From assembly GCF_000208865.1 (NCBI RefSeq), contig NC_018387.1, forward strand, positions 1,841,120 to 1,905,119: a stretch of DNA of 64,000 nucleotides, in the 5' to 3' direction. The translations under genes were made by a program, and so were the position numbers. The DNA comes from Neospora caninum Liverpool. Taxonomy: Eukaryota; Apicomplexa; Conoidasida; Eucoccidiorida; Sarcocystidae. The stretch's first letter is position 1. The number at the start of each line of letters is the position of its first letter. This document shows positions 1-19,237 of this stretch, piece by piece. Under the pieces are notes generated by a model that worked only from the letters and a program-made list of their open reading frames with translations, was not told the DNA's origin and made no database searches.

Positions 1-331
1 CCCCTCCTCCTGTCGCCGTTCTTTTCCCTCGTGACGAGAGATGGGACAGCGCAACCTCGCCCCGAGAGACGAGGACCTCACGCCGTCAACCGACAAAGCC
101 GTGAAATGCAGATTCCGCCGGCGAAAGCCGCAGCGCAAGCCGGCCTCCCTGTGTGTTGTCTCTGGCCGCTGAGCTCCCCTCGGAGTTACTCTTCCCTCTC
201 GAGGCGCCTCGGGGCGTTGATTCCCTGTCCTTTCCTGGCCTCGAACGCTGGCTGCTCGCGTTCGAAAGCCGAGACTGGAACCGAGCTGTCTCTCGCGTCC
301 TTCCTCGCCTCGCACGCGACCTCCGTGGCCC
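1..331. other. 3' flank of the metallophosphatase gene
   Basis: No coding or RNA feature is recognised here. Open frames on both strands reflect GC-rich sequence with few stop codons. It probably includes the 3' UTR of the minus-strand phosphatase gene. Confidence 0.4.
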
Positions 332-3300
332 TCACTGAGAGGCGACAGCCGTCTCGCGGTCGCTCGGCTGCCGGGTGGAAGACCACGGGTCGTGCTTCTC
401 TTCGCCGCCCGACCCTTCCCCCCCCGGATCCTGTGTCTTGTCTCCATCAAGCCCCGCGCCATGGATGTAAACGAGCGGCTGGCCCTCGCCAGACCGCTGA
501 CTCACGAGGCGCAGAGGAACGGGAAGCGAGCGACGGGAGGCGGGCGGCGCGTGATCTCCACGCGGACGGTCTCCCGCGAACCAGGAACACTCCGAGGACG
601 ATCGACACCGCTTCTTACAGGTCGTGAAAGGGGCCCTCCGGCTGCGTGTGTAGAAAGGCACGACGCACCGGCGAATGCAAAACACCAGAACCAGAAGGCA
701 ACCCATGGCACACATGCCCAGCAAAAAGTACACGTACGAGGGAAGCCGCTGCAGATCGTCGACTGCGGAAATCTCGTAGGGACCAATATACACTCGGCGA
801 ATCGCAGGATACACTGCACCCTTCTGCTTCGCCTTCTTGGGGTCTGCGCAGAAAACAGACGGAGAAGAAGGAAGGCGTCGCCCTGTGAACGGCCGAGAAG
901 AAACGCGCGACCGCTGAAGTGACGGCACGAAACCCGGTCGACTGGCGCGGTGTTGGCTGGGTGTGAAACTTCCGTCAAACCGGAAGCCGCGGGTAAGAAG
1001 ATTCATCCACTCAAGGACGGTCGGCATTAGCATCTGCCAAGAACACGTGAAGATAAAATCCAACCCCCGTCCACGCTCTACGCGGACTCTTCCCACCCTC
1101 CTGACAAGTGATGACGAGTCGCGCATGCACAGAGAGCCGAGGCCAAGTTCAGGGAGGGGCTGAGACACAGAGCGTAACGGAGACGGAGAGACAGACACCC
1201 CGCATCCTATGTGGAATTTACTTACACAACAATGTGTAGGGATATACGGAAGGCGGAAAAAAGGAGACGACAGTCACGATGCACACACTCCGGAGACAAG
1301 AACAGGGCGGAGGCACCCGAGAGCGGTGCGAACCGTTCGGATGCCAAGGCGTGTTTGACTGCGAAGAGCGAGAGCCCCAGTCGACGCCACGCCGTTGCTC
1401 GCCACCCCTCTCTTTCTCTCTAGCCTAGCTCCGACCGACCTTGGGTTTCACATATCGACTTGCAGGTAAAGGGTTCTAACCCCAGCAGTTGTAACGGTGT
1501 CGCGCTTGAAGAGATGCTTTCTATCCGTGTGTGTTAACGGCCGGCGCCAAATGTCCACTCCGTTCGTTGGACGGCCTGTTTCTCAGTTTTTTCGCCTTTC
1601 TCCGTCTCGCTGCTTTCGCCTTACTTGGGACTGTCCGATCTTGCCGCCGCTGCGTGTGTGTGAAGAGAATCGTCCCCTCGGCGGACACGGCCGCGTGGTG
1701 CAATTCTTCTTTGCCCAAGACGTGGGCGACGAATCCGTGTTCATGCCCTGCGAACAAGCACTTGTCTGCACTACAGGATCCTTTGGAGGCCCGCTTGCTG
1801 CCTGACCCGCTGACGATGTACGTGCTTTTTGCTTCCGGATCCTGAAAAGGAGAAAAGGCAGAAACGCAGAGCGACATCGACGGTCCGCAGAGAGAGAGGA
1901 GACGAGACGACACGACACGCCAAGGAAGGAGAATCGCCGCGGAAGAAGACCACGGGGAGTGGACAGCACGCGAGTTTCGGTTCTCTGTTCTCAGGCGGGG
2001 GTCACGTACCTCGAAGAAGGCCAGCAAGTGCTCGTGTCCAGAGAGATATGTGTCGACTTTGTACTTTGCGATGAGTTCTAGCAGCCGCGTTTTGAAAGTC
2101 GACACACCTTGTCGACTCAGCCCGTCGCTAACCACCGGGTGGTGGCCTGCAATGAAGATCCAGTCTGCCTCTTGCGACGCTGCGGAAAACCACGGAAACA
2201 AACAGCCAGCTGAAAATGCACGCCTCTTCTTGGCGTAGTGCGTGCGTCCTCGAAAACGCCGCTCCGCTCAGGGACGACTCGCGCGGTTGCACAGGAGAAC
2301 GCGAAAAACAGCCACACGAGCGCTCTGCGCAAAAGGTTCCAAAACACATGTGCCCGCAGAACGAAACAGACGGCAACGGGGAAAACGACACCCTGGTCGG
2401 GGGCAGTGTACAGGCAGCGGCCCAGGGAAACAGCAGCGACGCACCTTTCTCGCGCAGCAGCGGTTTCTCGACCCTTCACGAAGCAAAAACAGACCTATTG
2501 TGTGCATTATCTGCCAAAAACGCCTTTTGTAGACGAGAAAACGTCTACATATATGGAGATACACAACGAGTGTGTTGGGGTACCTGCTTTGAGTGTATTT
2601 TCGAGAAAATCGAGTTGCCTGAAGTACACCTCGTCGCGAGGAAATTTGTACGGGACAGAGGTCGACGTGGATCCTTCTTCTAAGAGAAACACCATCGAAT
2701 CGATGTAGACTGTCACTACAGTCACATCTGTCTTGTCGTCTCCCTGCACAAACACACGACACCCAGTCGAGAGTCAGCTGCAACGACAACAGTGTACACG
2801 CATCTGATTCTTCCACATCCAGGAGGTTGTACACAGGCCCCCGTATACGAAATCGGGTTTACCAATGCCGGTGAAAATAACTGCGCCTGTCTATATTTAT
2901 TTACATGTGGATGTGTGTAGGGTACTGTGTGCAGGTCTGTAGCGCAAACGTGATTGGCAACTGCATCAGTGGACACGCAATGGCAGGACAAACAGAGGAA
3001 AAACGAGTTGACCTCGGTCGCCCGTGTCTCGATTTACTGTGTGTTCCAAAACACCAGACGTTCCCTAGGAAGTTCGACATGCAAAGGAGTGCACGCAATC
3101 GACGTATAAAAACTAAGCGCAAGAACGTGGGCAGAACCCGCATATATCTCCCGCGATCTAGACACAGCGGGATCTGGAGCGACGCCCGATAACAAACGGT
3201 GTTTAACCAAATGCATTTGAAACGAACAGTAGAGATCCAGAGCGCCGCTGTAGGCCTCTTGTCGGGCGTCGAGGGAGCGTACCGAAGAGTGGAGAGAAAT

Positions 3301-5492
3301 GTCTGAGATCGAAGAACCCGTGACGAAGGGGTTGCTGAGGTGTCTCGGCACGTTGCGGAACACATGGCGGGTGAAGTACCAGAAGTTTGGAAAGCGCCAT
3401 CGCGGGCCATCGATTCCGCGCATGCGTGCTGGATGAAAGCGACAGGAGTCAGGAGATGCGAACCTTTTCCACCGGAGATATCGCGGAAAAGAAACGCGCG
3501 GCAGCCACCGGGCCTCGCCGGCTCCACCGGAGTGGTCTTGTCACGAGATGCGCGAGGCCCGAAAGGCGAGGACTCGCGGGCAGTGAGAGGCCGCCGCTAC
3601 CCTTTCCAGGGAAGCCAGAAAACGAGGAAAAGCGGCAAACCACACACTCCACTGAGGCGCCTGACTCTCTCTTTCGCCCTCCTTTGGCCTCTGCTTCCTG
3701 TGCCAGGACGAGCTGAGGGCCCCCACGCCCCCGTTAAATACGCGCGCCGTCTCTCGTGGGTTTTCCGTGCTCGCCTCCCTGCGTTTGCCCTCGTGTGCTT
3801 CGATCTCTGAGCCGTCCTACCTGTCTGATTGAACACGAAGCGGAACTTTTGGGGGACGTATTGTGCCCACGGGAGAATCGCCTGCGTCGCGCTCGCTCCC
3901 TCCAGCGGAGCCTTCGCATCTCCGGTCTTCGCTTCCGGCACAGCACTCCTCGCGTGCGCGGCTTCGAGGCGCATGCAGCGATCAATCTGGGCGTAAGGGT
4001 CGAGGTGATAGTCGTGGTTGCCAAGCACCGGGAAGAACGCAACCTAGAGCGGAGTCAGGTCGGAGACACGGAGACGCGTCGCCAATGGAGAGAAAGAAGA
4101 CAGCAGATTTGGACACACGCTCGGCGAGCGGTGGCCGGAGAAGCCCAGAAACGGCAGATGCACGCCAGACGCCACACAGCCAACAAGCCAGAGAAGAGAC
4201 GCCGGGAGACGGCTCATCGAGATGCTGCGAGGGAACCCACCGAAATTTGGCCCACAGACAGATCGCTCCCTTTGTTTGCGCGCAGCTGGCCGTCGACACA
4301 AAGTGTTGACGGAACGCAGAGAAGCATGCAAAGAGGTGTTCTTCCGTGTGTTCAGGAGTTCGGCGCCCTCGGGGTACGGAGGGTCAATGCCGTGCACGCA
4401 TCGAGGCGACCAGGTGAGTACCTGGCGCACGCAGACCCGCTGCAGGTGTCTGTTCCTTCCTACTTTTTCAAGGGACGGAGCGCCGAATGGAACTTCGAAG
4501 ACCTCTTCCCACAACGGATCATACGCGGAGACCACTCCATGAGGATAGACGTTGTCCCCAAGCAAATTCACAAATTTCATGTCCAGGGCGAGGCTGAGCG
4601 CCGCCAAAGTTTGGGCGCACTGCAGGACACGTCAGACACACAGAGGGTTCCACGGTCAGCGCGACTCCCTTTCTCAAGTCTTTTCGCGAATCTGAGGAGA
4701 TATCTCTATCTCTGTCAACGGCTCGGCGTCTGGCAACATTCCACGCCATCGCATATCCTTAATCTGAGAGGCGCCGCGATACCGATTCTCGCCGACGGCC
4801 TGACTCATTAAACGACGAAGGCCTGTGGAGAGAAGGCTCCTCCTGGGAGGACACCCGAAAAACGCGGAACGACGCAGAAAAACGAGAACGCGCGGCGCTT
4901 GCGTCGCTGAGCCTGTCTTCCGCCTTTCGAGCAGCCGGGGCCGTCCCGCTGTCTATTTTTCTTTCCTCAGATGTGTTTTCACAGAAAAGCTGCGTACCTT
5001 CGCTTGATCTCTGTTTGCCTCCCCTATATCTCCAATCGACGCAAATGCGACGCCGTTTGGCGCTTCAAAGCTCCTAGAGAGAGCCTCCTCTTTGTCCGCG
5101 CAGCAGTAGGCCCGCGGGGCGAAGGCGGCAGTCTCCGCATCTGTCTTGCCGTCGAGCGCCCCCGTCTCGGCGTCATTTCCTCCAGTTAAAATCGACGGGA
5201 GCAAGAACTCCCCATCGCGAGTTGAGTGCGAAGAGGCAGAAGCCGCCGCGGCAGGCGCGCGCTGGCAGGCACAGCTCGCCGAGTCCCTACCAGAGAGGAA
5301 CAGCGTCGGCGGAGCTGCGACCACGGACGAACTCTTGCCAGTGGTGTTTGAGTTCAGGGGAGGCAGGAGCGAGCGAAAGGCGGAGACGGGAGACACAGAA
5401 GCGAGCAGCAAAAGAGCGAGGAGCAGTCTGATAGTAGAGGTGAAAGGAACCAAGAGGCGCGGGCCTCCGGGACTCGCGCGCGCGTCACACAT
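332..5492 (-). CDS. Membrane-anchored purple-acid-phosphatase-like metallophosphatase (GAP50 relative)
   Basis: Eight exons fit in frame: 5492-4998, 4619-4464, 4043-3821, 3428-3208, 2743-2584, 2179-2010, 1841-1625 and 843-332, giving 717 aa. The chosen start at 5492 puts a hydrophobic signal peptide (LLLALLLLASVSPVSAF) near residues 20-40; an in-frame upstream start at 5687 is possible. All metal-binding blocks of the purple acid phosphatase fold are visible: GDIG (~150), GDNVY (~186), GNHDY (~225), GHHP and GHEH. Exon 8 carries a membrane helix (YVYFLLGMCAMGCLLVLVF, ~584-606) followed by a tail of about 110 residues. The layout of signal peptide, phosphatase and C-terminal anchor is that of the coccidian glideosome protein GAP50, but GAP50 homologues have lost metal ligands that this protein keeps. 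I infer a secretory-pathway or surface acid phosphatase with its catalytic domain on the lumenal or outer side. Exon ends are hand-called. Confidence 0.85.
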
Positions 5493-8400
5493 TTTCTCGA
5501 GAAATCCACCTTTTCGGGCCCCGCAAGTGTCTAGACGCTCTGAGGATCGAGGCTCCCCAATTGTTCCCGCCGACATGAGAAACAAGACGCACGTGTCTAC
5601 CAGAAAACAAATCCTGCCGCCCACGAGCAGCGGAGGGGCATCGTTCGAAAGAACCCGCTGGGTCTCCCGCCAGAGGAAACGGTACACGGCTCAGAATGGT
5701 ACAGTGGAGAACAGACCAACAGAGCCTCTAGAATAACTGCGGAAACGGTCTGGTTCCCATTCCTACAACTGGCATCTAAGCCATTCGACAGCCCCCGTTA
5801 AAACGGCCGTGGAACGTCCACCTGCGCTCGGCCGACTCGCGTAAGGGAAGTGCTGGGTAGTGAGGAGACCAACGCATGGGAACTGCAAATAATCCACAAA
5901 TTCTGCCACGCTTCCCATGTCTGTCGCGGGCGGATCGCAAGCATCCACGCGCAAACAAATTCAAAAGAACGAACGGCGCTGAAGCTGTGCCGCGGCCCAC
6001 CTCGAAGGGCGCAATCCGCAACGCCGCCTGAGAAAGGCCAGGTCAAAACAACGCCGCGACAAAGGGTGGGGAAACAATGATGGAATAGCCTTTGGAAAGC
6101 GTTTCAGGGCCCTGACGGAAACAGTAACACGGGGCATGCACTAGTGTACAGAAATGGAAGACGAACGACGTTACCCCGCGTTCCGGTTGACACATTACAC
6201 GCGCTGCTTGTGTCTCGTCGGCGCGGAACGCAGGTGGGGAACGGGCTACAGGGGACAGGATGAATCCGGAAGATAAGTCATCAAGCAACCTAAGGATCAG
6301 GCGGCTCTTGCGATGCCGCAGGAAGGTCAACAAGTCGGATATGAGAACAGAAAGTGCTGCCTCAAGAATTGAATTGCCCAAAACAAAAGAGACGCCGTCA
6401 AGGGAGAGCGCGGAACTCCCATTTCCCGCCCGACGACGAACCGACAGATGATCACTCCCAGTACGATCGTACTGGCCCCACCAGCGTCTGAGTAGTCGAT
6501 TTTTTCCCCGCTGTTGAAAAACGAGTGATAACAGTATTCCATGTGTATTAGGCCTAAAACATATCCGATGTGGAATAACCTTAATGTCTGAGGATATTGA
6601 AACCCAGCACGTTTAGCTGTCTTAAGCATTCCGGTTTATCGGAGAGCGTGGCAGGCGTTGCCACCGCATGAATCGCGGCATCCCACGGGTCCCGCGTAGT
6701 CAATAGAGATCTCGATGGTAGCCTTTAAGAAATTGACTGGAATACACAAAATTTAGCAGAGAGCGCTAACGCGCTAGGCAAGAAGCCTGAATCGTCCAAT
6801 ATTGTTGTGCTGCTTTTCCCCCTCTCGAGATCGCGGGGAGGTGGTCGTCCGCCGAGCGGCAATCCGCGTGAGGTTGGCCACGCGTTTTGAGTCATCTTCG
6901 TTTCCTACCCCTCTCTGTCCTGCCAGCTTCTCATCCCAGTGTGTCTGAGGTGCTCGAAAGGAACGACACTCTTCCCCTCCCTTTCCAGCTGTAGCGAAAC
7001 ATGACCGTGAAGCGCAGCCCTGAAGGCGGTCCTGCACAGAATCCGACGCTGGTTTAGGTTCCCATGAGAGGATTCTCCACTGATGCCCGCGTGGTCCAGA
7101 ATCAGGCAAGGGAGAATTTGCTTCAGCCTAAGGAGGCGTCACATCATGGCTTCGGAAACGGTTCTCCAGCTGGCTTCCAAACGGCCAGCTCCCTGGGGCT
7201 CCCGACACCGTACACCCTGTACGGCAGAAAGGAGCAAACACCATCGCTTGGGGTCCCCCGTGTTCCAGTTCCATAAAGCGGCCTTACTCAGGACCTTTCC
7301 GCACTTTACGTATGAAGGAACTTTGAGCACGAGTTATGAGAAGTGTTGCTGCAGTATCGAAGCGCAGGTGCTGTATGCACCGTCGGACGAAATCTGAGGC
7401 ATTGTTCTTCACGGGGTCCTAGCAACGAGTAAACGTCGATGTTCGTGCTGGGAAAGAGAGGGTAGGGTGTGTAACCTCGGTCTCAATCATTTTGGTTGTT
7501 GCAGCGGTCGTCGCCCGCGGACCATATGCACAGACACGGCAACGGTACTATCAAGCGGTGGACGTTTTTCCTGAGGCTAATAATACAGAGTTGAGCTGTT
7601 TAAACATCACGGTGTTACAGTCGTACCGACGACCATGGACATTCCTGCTTTGGGCCATGCCAGGTAATCCTGGGCGTTGCCTCGTGGACGGGAACCACGG
7701 GAGCGTTGATGACTTACTGTCGACTGCAACAGTTGCCCATCACAAATTGTCCGAATCAAAGTCATCTCTTCAGTACGATTCGCAAATAGGCAAGCGACGA
7801 AGAAAGTTGAGCGTGTCCCGTGTCGTTATGCACGTGACAAGTGGCGCAGCGGACCAGCGTGGCGGCGAGCATTCATGACGGTTTCATGTTTTTCTAGGTT
7901 CCGGGTTTTAAAGAGTTCACCCAGTGTCAGGTTCAAGCACACCGTTTTCTGAGTTTCTAGCGTGCTTTTCCCCCCGATGTCCTCTACCAAATGAGTGTGG
8001 AATCTCAGTTGCGTGTGCTGGTTCGGTGAAATGCCAGACTGCGGGTTTGTGTAGAACAGGCAGGCCCCGGCCTCGCTCGTTTCTGAAGTTGTCAAAAGTC
8101 TCTACTCCCTGTCTCGCCCTCACTTCAGCTGAGACGACGCTGCAGTGGAGAGCTGCAATCTGAAACAGCAGCACTACAACAACGAGTTCACCAGGAGGCG
8201 AGTCCCAGTCATCACGCACGGCGTCGACTACTGAAGGTGGCATTTGCTCTCAAGCCGAGAAGAAAAAACCGCGACAGCACGATCTTTCTCGCCAGACGGG
8301 GCAATATTTCCTTGAGTCAGTAACGGAAGGCCACCGCAGTGTGCAACGGTAAATCAGTAGCAAGCAAGGGCTTTGGCATCAAGGACTGCTGAGGGGAGAA

Positions 8401-9433
8401 AATAACCTCTCACCATTTTACGGGGCTTTTTGCACCTTGGGAAAGCAAGAACTCATCTAAGGCTGAGTGTAATGAGGCACGAAGTCAGTGCCTGCGGCTC
8501 CACACCATTTCTTGGTGCGTGCCGACAGAAGCTTGTTCGTATCGCTTATTAGAAACGGATAAGAGCAGCAAGCCAGATGATCACTGGTTATTCCAGGGAC
8601 TGATTGCAGAAGAGTGCTACCTTACGCGCCTTTAAAGCTTTTTTCAGGAATGGAAAGACTGTGGTGAGGCGGTAGCAAAGGGGTATCGTGCGGAACAAAC
8701 GTCGTGAGAATCTTACGAGGCTACCACGGGCAGCAACAGTTTCAGGTCCCGCAACGGAGGGAAATCACTACCCCTTATGCAAACTCGAAGCACTCACGAT
8801 CTAACAGCAGATGCGAAGCCGCCTCCCGGCAACTCAAAGATAGCCTGTTTTCAGCGCCTATGATAGGCCACATTATGCCCGTGTAGCCCCATATGGGGAT
8901 GGGCTAGTGTTCGGCCCCAGTGCTAGTTTTCCAAGTGGGGCATGCAGGAAAGCAGAAACAGGCGGCTCACTGCGAAATCTCTTACAGGGACCGATCACTC
9001 TGTCTCTACTATAAGATCGAAAGGCGCAAAGCCGTGAAAAATGACCCTCAGGGCCCGCCGAGTCTCGTCTTTTGCTGAGATTGGCAATTTCTTGGAAACA
9101 GAAGGGGATTCGTTTTTCTGTACCTCAAAATTTTTTGCTGCAAATGGTTAGTTCAGACGAGGCACCCCTGAGTTTCTGAAGCATCACTATTGCTTTGCGT
9201 AAGCATTCCTGCCTCCTCTCGATTTCACAATCTCTCCTCACGATAAGGATTGTAGGCCTTCGCCTTGGACTTGGCAGCTACGATGGAAGAGCTGAAAGTA
9301 ATATAACTGCAGCAGTCACAAAGGCCCAGCAAACGAGCCTCTGTTTAAGGCCCTTGTCAGAGGCTTATAAGATTGAGACATAGATCAAGAGTGGATGTGG
9401 TACGAAATCACGGAACTCCAAATCATGTGAACA
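5493..9433. other. Divergent intergenic region
   Basis: This 3.9 kb spacer separates the starts of two divergently transcribed genes and should contain both promoters. Only short, unconvincing open frames were seen. The one segment with a coding look is a minus-strand stretch at 6587-6327, preceded by a good acceptor (tttcaatatcctcag) and encoding hydrophobic residues; it is treated under findings. No TATA box, repeat or RNA gene was recognised. Confidence 0.4.
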
Positions 9434-16370
<6,937 letters not shown>

Positions 16371-17900
16371 ACATATTTAGTGCTACCACCTCTCTTACGA
16401 CTCCCTCATACGGGTGGCCGTGGGACTGCATGCATCCCGGGACTGTCGATCTTCTTAGAAGCGTTATTACTCCGGCACGCTACGCCATCCTCCTTTTCCA
16501 TTTGGTGCCATTCTGGAATTCGCAGACATCCCAGGCAACTGCTGATGATTCACAGGCAGAGCTGGAATACCGACTATTCTTCTGCTAGGTTATACTACTC
16601 AGCAGGTATTCACATGAGGCATTCAAAAAACCGACAATGTGGTCCCGATTCTAAAAGTGTTAAAAGAATCCTTTACGAGAAGATTTGCAGGGTTCCGAGG
16701 TTAAAATTCGAAGGTAGGAGAGTCTGGGTGGGTTTATCGGCAAGTCTGTCTCTTGGATGACCAAGACGCCTGCGAACCGTTTGCTTCCATGAGGTATGTC
16801 GCCTCACGTGGGGGAGTACCCGTTTGTGATGATCATGTGGTGGATTTGAGAGCAGGCTTTTTTGCTGAGCCGCTGTTTTAGTGAAACCGTCTGTCGTCAG
16901 TCTTCATGTTGACATCACAATCGTGTATGGTTCTGGTGCTGGCACCACCAATCCCAGCAACAAGTCACTCTACCAGTTCAAATGTACTACGTCTATGAAA
17001 GGGGGAGATTGGAGACGCACCGGCAGCCCCTCTACAGCCTCAGATTCAGCTGCCGAAAGAAAAGGCAGAATCACTCAGAGCAAGGAATCAGTGATACAAG
17101 CACAACAAACGGTTCCACGGTGATGAGAGAAACTACGATGCCGGTCACGCAGAAACGACTGAAAGTAGATGGCAACACTGCAGACCACAATCGGCCTTCC
17201 CACTCGATGAGGTGTACGTGGATTCCTCGCGATGGGAGTTGTTTCAGACTGAGTGCTTCATGCTCTAATATTGCTAGCTTTCATGCCTCAGGGTGACCGG
17301 ATGTCGTATTAGGTTGGAAAGAAGTGTGAGTCTAAATACGCGAAGCCGGGGCTTAGGAGTTACCCCGTAGCATGAAAAGCAGATAATGCTGCAATTTCGA
17401 TCTACGGCAAGTGAAAGACAGACGGTCCAACAGTGCCTGCACGCATCAGTTTGGTTCTACGACCATCGCCGTTGCCGCCACCCCTATTCGAGTTGTGACA
17501 CAGGCCGGGACCTCAGCATCATGCATCTACCCAAAACCGCTGTTGCAGCCCATTCCAACGGCTCAGAAGCCGGCCCGTAAAGCAACTTCACCTGAACACG
17601 GGTCCTTCATCATTCACACGAAGACAACGCGGCACCGGAATAGAGGAAAAGCATTTGTTCTCCAGATTCCCGTGGTCACTTCAACGCCAGCAACACATTA
17701 GTATGCTCTACGCTAGATCGCGAGGACGACGGCAGTCTTTGACGCCGGCAACTACAGCTCGGCTCCGATTGCTGAGCCAGCAACCAAACGAATAAGGAGA
17801 TAATTATAATTCTGATTCCTTCGCTCGGCTGCATCTCCAGCAAGTAGACGAAACCTTCGTCATCAGGTGACCGACTTACAGCTCCGCAGTGCCCCGCTGG
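16371..17900. other. Intergenic, 3' side of the CFAP100 gene
   Basis: Nothing is recognised with confidence. Open frames are all under about 130 codons, and no conserved motif or convincing exon with flanking splice sites was found. It may contain the 3' UTR of the CFAP100 gene. Confidence 0.35.
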
Positions 17901-18551
17901 TTAGTTTGCTCTACGTTTTTGAGGCGGCTCCGGAGGCTGTTCCGGCTGTAAACAGGGATCAGCGGGATACATGTACGGTGGACACGTAGACGGCTGTGGA
18001 TTCTTTTCCATCTCCTCAGACTGGGCGGGAAGATCATGTTCCTCCTTCTGAGGTCGGTTATCGGCCCCGGACTCTTCCGTAGTCGAACTGCCACTTTTTT
18101 TGCCGTCCTGCATTTTGCTTTCGTGCTCTGGTTCCGTCACACTTGTTGGAGAAAATCCAGCAGGCCCTGTTTGCTGCTCGTCCCTCACTAACGAGCCGTT
18201 TAACGTCGTCAACGGGGCGTTTCCGGCACCTAAAGGCTTCGTCGTCGCTCTGTTGATTCCTCGACTGCAACGGTCCGTGGCCTTACCGCCGTAATCCGCA
18301 GGCCGAGGGGCCGCCTGCTCATACGGATATTTCGTACTACTGTTACCCGTTTTTTTGGGCCACACCCTACTTGACGAACTCAGCTGGTTCCGGTGTAACT
18401 TCACGCCAAGCACCCGAGTGGATGTTAGTGAGAGGGAAAACCGGCTGTTAGGTGCCGTATGGATGAGGTGCTGCTGTTCAAAAACCAAAGGAATAAAACG
18501 CCGGCCAACAACAGCTGCTGCCGATGTCCACAACGAGCTCGGAACAATCAT
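17901..18551 (-). CDS. Small hypothetical protein, uncertain
   Basis: This is an uninterrupted ATG-to-stop frame of 216 codons on the minus strand. The first 60 residues contain arginine and serine and almost no acidic residues, which resembles a mitochondrial or membrane targeting region. The rest is hydrophilic and rich in Glu, Gln, Ser and Pro, ending in PPEPPQKRRAN. No family was recognised. It lies between the convergent CFAP100 and EF-hand genes with its own start and stop and no need for splicing. In moderately GC-rich coccidian DNA a chance frame of this length is possible, so it is a candidate only. Confidence 0.35.
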   Translation of the reverse strand: MIVPSSLWTSAAAVVGRRFIPLVFEQQHLIHTAPNSRFSLSLTSTRVLGVKLHRNQLSSSSRVWPKKTGNSSTKYPYEQAAPRPADYGGKATDRCSRGINRATTKPLGAGNAPLTTLNGSLVRDEQQTGPAGFSPTSVTEPEHESKMQDGKKSGSSTTEESGADNRPQKEEHDLPAQSEEMEKNPQPSTCPPYMYPADPCLQPEQPPEPPQKRRAN

Positions 18552-19237
18552 GTCGGTGCTCGACGCCAGAGACTGCGGTCAGCCACGTGACCGATTACCT
18601 CGCCGCACGGAAGCAGAAGGTCCGACTGGACGTGAAACATATCTCAGAGAACCACACTTCACGTGCAGGATAAATTCAAAACAAAAAATGCCGGCAAACA
18701 ATATGGCTAGCGATTTTGCAGTGCTCCTCCGCGCAGTTAGCGCAGCCTCGGACACCGCGCATGAGAGCATGCTGCTTGAGCACTGGAATGTTCAGCGGTG
18801 TGGTTCTTAGCTTTCTTTGCAGTGAATGTGCAGGCCCTTGCTTTCTGTGGCGAAGCAGCTAGATTTCCTAGGGATGGGGTTCCCTGCACACTCCAGAGGC
18901 ATTGCTAACACTGGAACTCATGTGTAGAGGTTAGCTGCCTGATATTCTAAACGCTGCTGAAGGACACACATTAAAGCGTTTCGCCTCCTCCACGACAGAA
19001 ACCCGTCTCTGCACACTGGCAAGCTGTTGGTATGATGAAGTCCGTATATGACCTTCTTCAACATCAATAGCTCATAAAGTCGTTGCAGACTCCCCAAGTG
19101 CCGCATTCGCGGCATGTAAATGCCAGGAGGACAACGTTAAGCGATTGAAACGCTTCATCTGGCATACCGCATGCATCCCATGTAGACGGTCCCACTTACA
19201 GATTTGAGTCTCAGGATAGTGACAACAGTGGAAAGAG
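18552..19237. other. Intergenic, 3' side of the EF-hand gene
   Basis: No gene, repeat or RNA element is recognised. It presumably contains the 3' UTR of the minus-strand calmodulin-like gene, whose stop codon is at 19240-19238. Confidence 0.4.
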
